Shown one piece after another: positions 60,160 through 64,000 of a DNA stretch of 64,000 bases. The notes beneath the pieces were generated by a model, which was not told the DNA's origin, made no database searches, and worked only from the letters and a program-made list of their open reading frames with translations. Position 1 is the first letter of the stretch. Every line of letters begins with the position of its first letter. Both the position numbers and the translations under genes were made by a program. The DNA comes from Hydra vulgaris. Its lineage: Eukaryota; Cnidaria; Hydrozoa; Anthoathecata; Hydridae. The DNA is taken from assembly GCF_038396675.1 (NCBI RefSeq), contig NC_088926.1, forward strand, positions 24,944,001 to 25,008,000, in the 5' to 3' direction.

Positions 60160-62262
60160 TGATTTGTTAATCATTCAGATTGTACTCCAACAAAACATTC
60201 TGTTTTATGTGAACTTCATTTTAAAGATAAATATTTAATTAGAGGTGATAAATGCACCCTGAATTGGCTTTTAAAACCTGTTCCTTCTAAGTATTCTTGT
60301 GAACTTTTACCAAAAAAATCATCTTTACCAGTTTTAAAAACTTCTCAAAGTCCTCCTAAAATGAGAATATTTCAAAAAGATCAGTTAAAAATATTTAAGG
60401 AAAATGAAACAATTTCAAATGTACATAATTTAAATGAAGCAGTAGCACCACCAGGATTTCAATTTCAACAATTTGAAAAAGGTGTTGTATTTTATAATAT
60501 AGTATTTAATGAACAGACATTTTTTCCAATTATATTAGAATCAACAACAGTTTATGTAAACCTAAATGTACATTTGCAATGCAAAGGAAGACCCATTTCA
60601 TTACCAAGTTGGTTTGTTAAAGGACATATTAAATAAAGTTCAACAAGGAGGTATCAATTCTATGGTAGGTAGATGAAAACGTATTTACAAAAAGCAGCAC
60701 AATTTCAAGGAGGAGAGTATGTTGGTGCTAATAAAGAAGGTAACTTGTACAAAGGAATTGTCGCATTCATGATAATAGGACTAAAATAATCTATTCCTTT
60801 TATTGTTCAAGCAATTCCAGAAATCACATTCTCTAGAAATTGGCACAAAATCACAAAAAATAGCTGACAGCCTTAAAATCTAATAGGTGCTAGGTTCACT
60901 GCGTGGTATAGTGACAAACAATCATTCAACTAATGTTAATGCATTCTCATCATTAGTTACAATGTTAAAGTCTGAATCAAAAAAATTTATTATTTACCCA
61001 CAGAATCATGGAAAGAAGACATATTTGTTTTATGATCGTGTGCATTAAGTCAAAAACCTGAGAAATAATTTATTAAATGGTAAAAAAATTGTTTTTCCAG
61101 ACTTTGAATACCATAATGCAAATATCAATATTCATTGCCCATCAGGATATATTAGTTGGGATGATTTATTCAAGATTTACCATAATGATAATGATCTGAA
61201 AGGTAAACTTAGAAAAGCCCCAAAGCTTACATATGAGGTATTACATCCTGGAAACAATAAACAAAGTGTACCACTTGCATTAGCTATTACACAAGAAACT
61301 ACAATTGCAGCTTTAAAAAGCTATTATCCAAATTGAAAAAATGTTTCAAATTTTTTAACTATTTTTAACACTTGGTGGGCAATTGCTAATTCTAAACAAA
61401 GTTTTTCACCAAATATTATTGGCAATGCTATTGTATTAGGAGACAAGAAAATGATATTTTGCCAAGCTCTGGCTAATTGGATCAATCAGTGGTCTCTTTC
61501 ACCTGCATTCACCCTCACAACTCAAACTGCATCAGAATATGTAAATACTTTACATGCTCAAGCACTACTTGTTGAGGAGCTCCTTAATGATGGATATGAT
61601 TACGTGATGACAGCTCATTTACAAAGTGATCTAATTGAGAGATGTTTCTCACAATACAAATGAGTGGGGGAAGATTTCTTGTAAGTTTAAGAGAAGTTTT
61701 AAATTCAGAAAGAATTTTGTCATGTTGCTCATTAATTAAGGAGCATTTAAACTTCTGGGAAGAAAATCTATTACCAGATATTCATCCTTCCTTGACAATA
61801 CTTGATGAACTGTTTGAAAATCGAAGTGAAGAAGTTATGGAAAGTTTCCTTGATTATAATAGTCAAGAAGTGGCAATAACTGTAGCAGGCTATGTTGCAA
61901 AAAAGTTGTCAAAAAGGTCTAAATGCGAAAGCTGCAAAGCATTTTGGAAAGCTGCAGACATTGATCTTGAAAATAAAAATTATTTATCTCTCTTATCATG
62001 TGGTGGACTATTTGTTCCATCCAAACAGCCTGCTGATTTGTTTGTATTTGCTATTTTGAATTTAATTGAGAATGAAATTTTATCTCTATCAATTCCAGTC
62101 ATTAAATCATCAACGTATCTGTTACATAAATATGCACCAAAAAGCAAATTTGTTTGTGAAAATCATAAAAGTTGGGGAATTGCGTTTTCAACAAAAATTC
62201 TTGTTAATGTTTTTTTAATAACAAACAAAAACTATCGAAGGATTTGGTTTCCAATAACTTAA
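60160..62262 (+). pseudogene. THAP/P-element transposase, broken
   Basis: The N-terminal part of a THAP zinc finger is decayed; its end is SVLCELHFKDKYLIRG (60200-60245). A Pro/Ser linker and KMRIFQKDQLKIFKE follow. The catalytic domain reads EYVGANKEGNLYKGIVAFMI (60715-60775), NNLLNGKKIVFPDFEYHNAN, NCPSGYISWDDLF, RKAPKLTYEVLHPGNNKQS, and the C-terminal LIERCFSQYK then MSGGRFLVSLREVL, YVAKKLSKRSKCESCKAFW and LSLLSCGGLFVPS. Stops and frameshifts at about 60160, 60636, 60787, 60880, 61336 and 61662 inactivate it. It would cut and paste elements by binding their ends; family placement rests on the THAP and SQYR-MSGGRF-type text. Confidence 0.85.
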
Positions 62263-63179
62263 AAACATTTAAAAAGAGGCATAGAAAAAAGTGAAATCAA
62301 AATTGATAATTTGTTAGTTGCATAGCATTTGTTTATATACTTTAATAAAATTTACCTATTAATTAATTTCTTTGAACTACTTCTTGGCATTTTTTTCATA
62401 GCGTTAAAATATACATGATATATAGATATATATTATAGATAAATATGATATACATAGATGTAAATGTATATTGATTTGAATAATTTCTGTGGCAATTCTC
62501 CAACAAATATTAAACAAATGTCTTTGAATCTTTGATACCTATTTTATCTTAAAAAATATATATAATGAAAACCAACTGCCACTTTTACTTTGAAGAACTT
62601 AAAGTTAAAAAAGAAGATTTGAGTTGCTTTTTAAAAATATATTATTCTGCGCAGCCATTTTTTCAGTAATAATCGGCCTCTGAATTTTCCCCTTAAAAAT
62701 GTAAGATATGCGGCTGTGAATATAGTAGGCCATGGTTATTCTTAATATAATTGAAAAGATGTAACTACATCTGTATGTCCAGATCTGTATCTCCTTTTAA
62801 CTTCATCTTTATGTTGTTATGCTTAGATAATTAAAAAAATGTAACTACATCTGTACTAACTATATACTTAGTGCACAAATGTTATTAGACATCAATGAAA
62901 TTTCAGATGTTGTTGGATATTATTATACCTCAGTGTATTTGTTGTAACAGGTGTTGTTGGACAGATGTAGTTATCCATTATTATATTTACAGATGTTGTT
63001 GGACAGATGCTATTAGACATAGCAAAAACTGATGTTGTTTTCCTGACCCATATTATTATCACATACTCGTTAGAATGCGAAAAACACTGAAGCAGTTTTT
63101 CATATACAATTTTGACAGCATTAAATGAGTTTGCTAATTATACCTTTCCAAAAAAAATTGAAACCAGGCACGTATTAGT

Positions 63180-63217
63180 GCAATGCATTCAGCTACGTAC
63201 GTAGCTGAATGTATTGC
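63180..63217. repeat. 38-base palindrome
   Basis: Arms 63180-63198 and 63199-63217 pair at 18 of 19 positions around the centre ACGTACGT, with no loop. The remainder to 64000 is AT-rich with a small palindrome at 63580-63609 and nothing else recognised. Confidence 0.9.
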
Positions 63218-64000
63218 AAATAAGGTGGGAGCTTTTGAATTTATCTTCATAGTCGTATTGTATCATTATTTTAAATGATTTTGATCAACAAGCAAAGATC
63301 TTCAGTCTGAACAAATTGATGTCAAAACTTGCGCTTTGATGCATTGTCAGAATGTATGTAAGGCAAAATGAGAGACAATTTTAATGAATTTGAAAACAAA
63401 GTAAAATCAATCTTGCCAGGTATTGATTATATGAATATTACAACGTGAATTCATCTAGAAAGGAGAACTCCTGACAATGGAGCCACGCAAGTAATATTTC
63501 CTGGTCAGGATTTCCAACAAAACTGCAAGGAACCACTATTAGGTTGTGAGTTATGAAAAAAAAAAGTTTCGTGTTTGACATAAAAAGGAAATAATTATTT
63601 CCTTTTTATTTGGCAACTAATTTTTAATAACTCTTTTTTATTTGCCAATTAAAACGTTAAGATTTTACAAAAACCCTCTCTACGCTCTCTTTTTTCTTTT
63701 TCCTTTTTTTAAATTTTTTTTTATTTGTCATTTGTGATCGATTTATGTTTTAAAAGGGTATCTCATCGGGTTTTTTTTTTTAATTTTTGGATAAAACGAT
63801 ATTTTGAAAAGGAAAAAACGAAGAAATTTTGGTTACGCAAGAAATAAAGAAAAATGGTTAATTACGTATTTGTATGTTTAAATTTTATTTAAATGGACAA
63901 TGTGCATGTTTTAATTTTTAATTGAATAAAGAAGTAATAAACCTGTAAATGTTTTTCAGTTATGCCAAAGAAAATTATTTTCAGTTCATTCTTTGACATG

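Larger units (their letters stand above)
59875..62734 (+). mobile_element. P-element with 46-bp TIRs and 7-bp target duplication
   Basis: Terminal inverted repeats at 59875-59920 and 62689-62734 match in 43 of 46 positions; both begin CATGGCCTACTATATTCACA. GTTATTC is directly repeated at 59868-59874 and 62735-62741, a 7-bp target duplication. The interior encodes a THAP-linked P-type transposase. Confidence 0.9.
59519..63045. mobile_element. Outer element with inverted ACATCTG subterminal motifs, split by a P-element
   Basis: ACATCTG and CATCTGTCCAACA motifs cluster at 59520-59874. Their reverse complements (TGTTGGACAGATG) cluster at 62740-63025, so the flanks of the P-element mirror each other. 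Pairs such as GATGTAACTACATCTG are themselves palindromic. This suggests an older non-autonomous transposon with arrays of transposase-binding sites at both ends. Its exact ends and target duplication were not resolved. Confidence 0.5.

Overview
The window looks like animal nuclear DNA from an AT-rich cnidarian, most likely a Hydra-type genome. This is inferred from the very low GC content, the long (TA)n tracts, the many decayed CR1-like retrotransposon copies, a decayed Polinton/Maverick, and two intron-split metazoan housekeeping genes. No species-specific marker was tested. Most of the sequence is dead or dying mobile DNA. Only two host genes are clear, both on the + strand and head to tail: MIER (ELM2-SANT co-repressor, exons 34669-46956, first exon not found) and ALG2 (dolichol-linked mannosyltransferase, exons 47905-57776, a few C-terminal residues unresolved).

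Layout. 1-9720: a mosaic of truncated CR1-like LINE copies on both strands. 9721-14100: AT-rich DNA with paired hairpins, a GGTTGAGCA-bearing repeat, a tRNA-derived SINE with a (TA)n tail, and a two-exon fragment of an unnamed repetitive gene family. 14665-26524: a degenerate Polinton, all genes on the minus strand, with fibre-like protein, adenain-type protease, protein-primed DNA polymerase, AT-hook protein, major capsid, pVI-like minor capsid, several small structural candidates, a dUTPase-fold-like protein, penton-like protein and the C-terminal end of the packaging ATPase. It is cut off at the right by a hAT transposase fragment (26522-27457). 28101-34600: repeat-rich intergenic DNA with a mariner remnant, a SINE and a TA-flanked non-autonomous element. 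34669-46956: MIER, whose introns are full of TA-flanked non-autonomous DNA transposons and hairpins. 47905-57776: ALG2, whose 8.4 kb third intron holds tandem repeats, two LINE fragments and an antisense pseudogene of a PIN-like/CXC-cysteine repetitive family. 59519-63045: a P-element with a THAP-type transposase, 46-bp inverted repeats and a 7-bp target duplication, nested in an older element built from ACATCTG motifs.

Functionally the two host genes are unrelated (chromatin repression; N-glycan precursor assembly at the ER). The Polinton genes would once have formed one particle-forming replicon. Three of its putative structural proteins carry an I-x-G-G-x motif of the kind cut by adenovirus-type proteases, and the element encodes such a protease. 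Other items for follow-up are the repeated occurrence of two abutting near-perfect hairpins at unrelated loci, a triplicated splice acceptor in MIER, and DNA transposons that sit between long (TA)n tracts.
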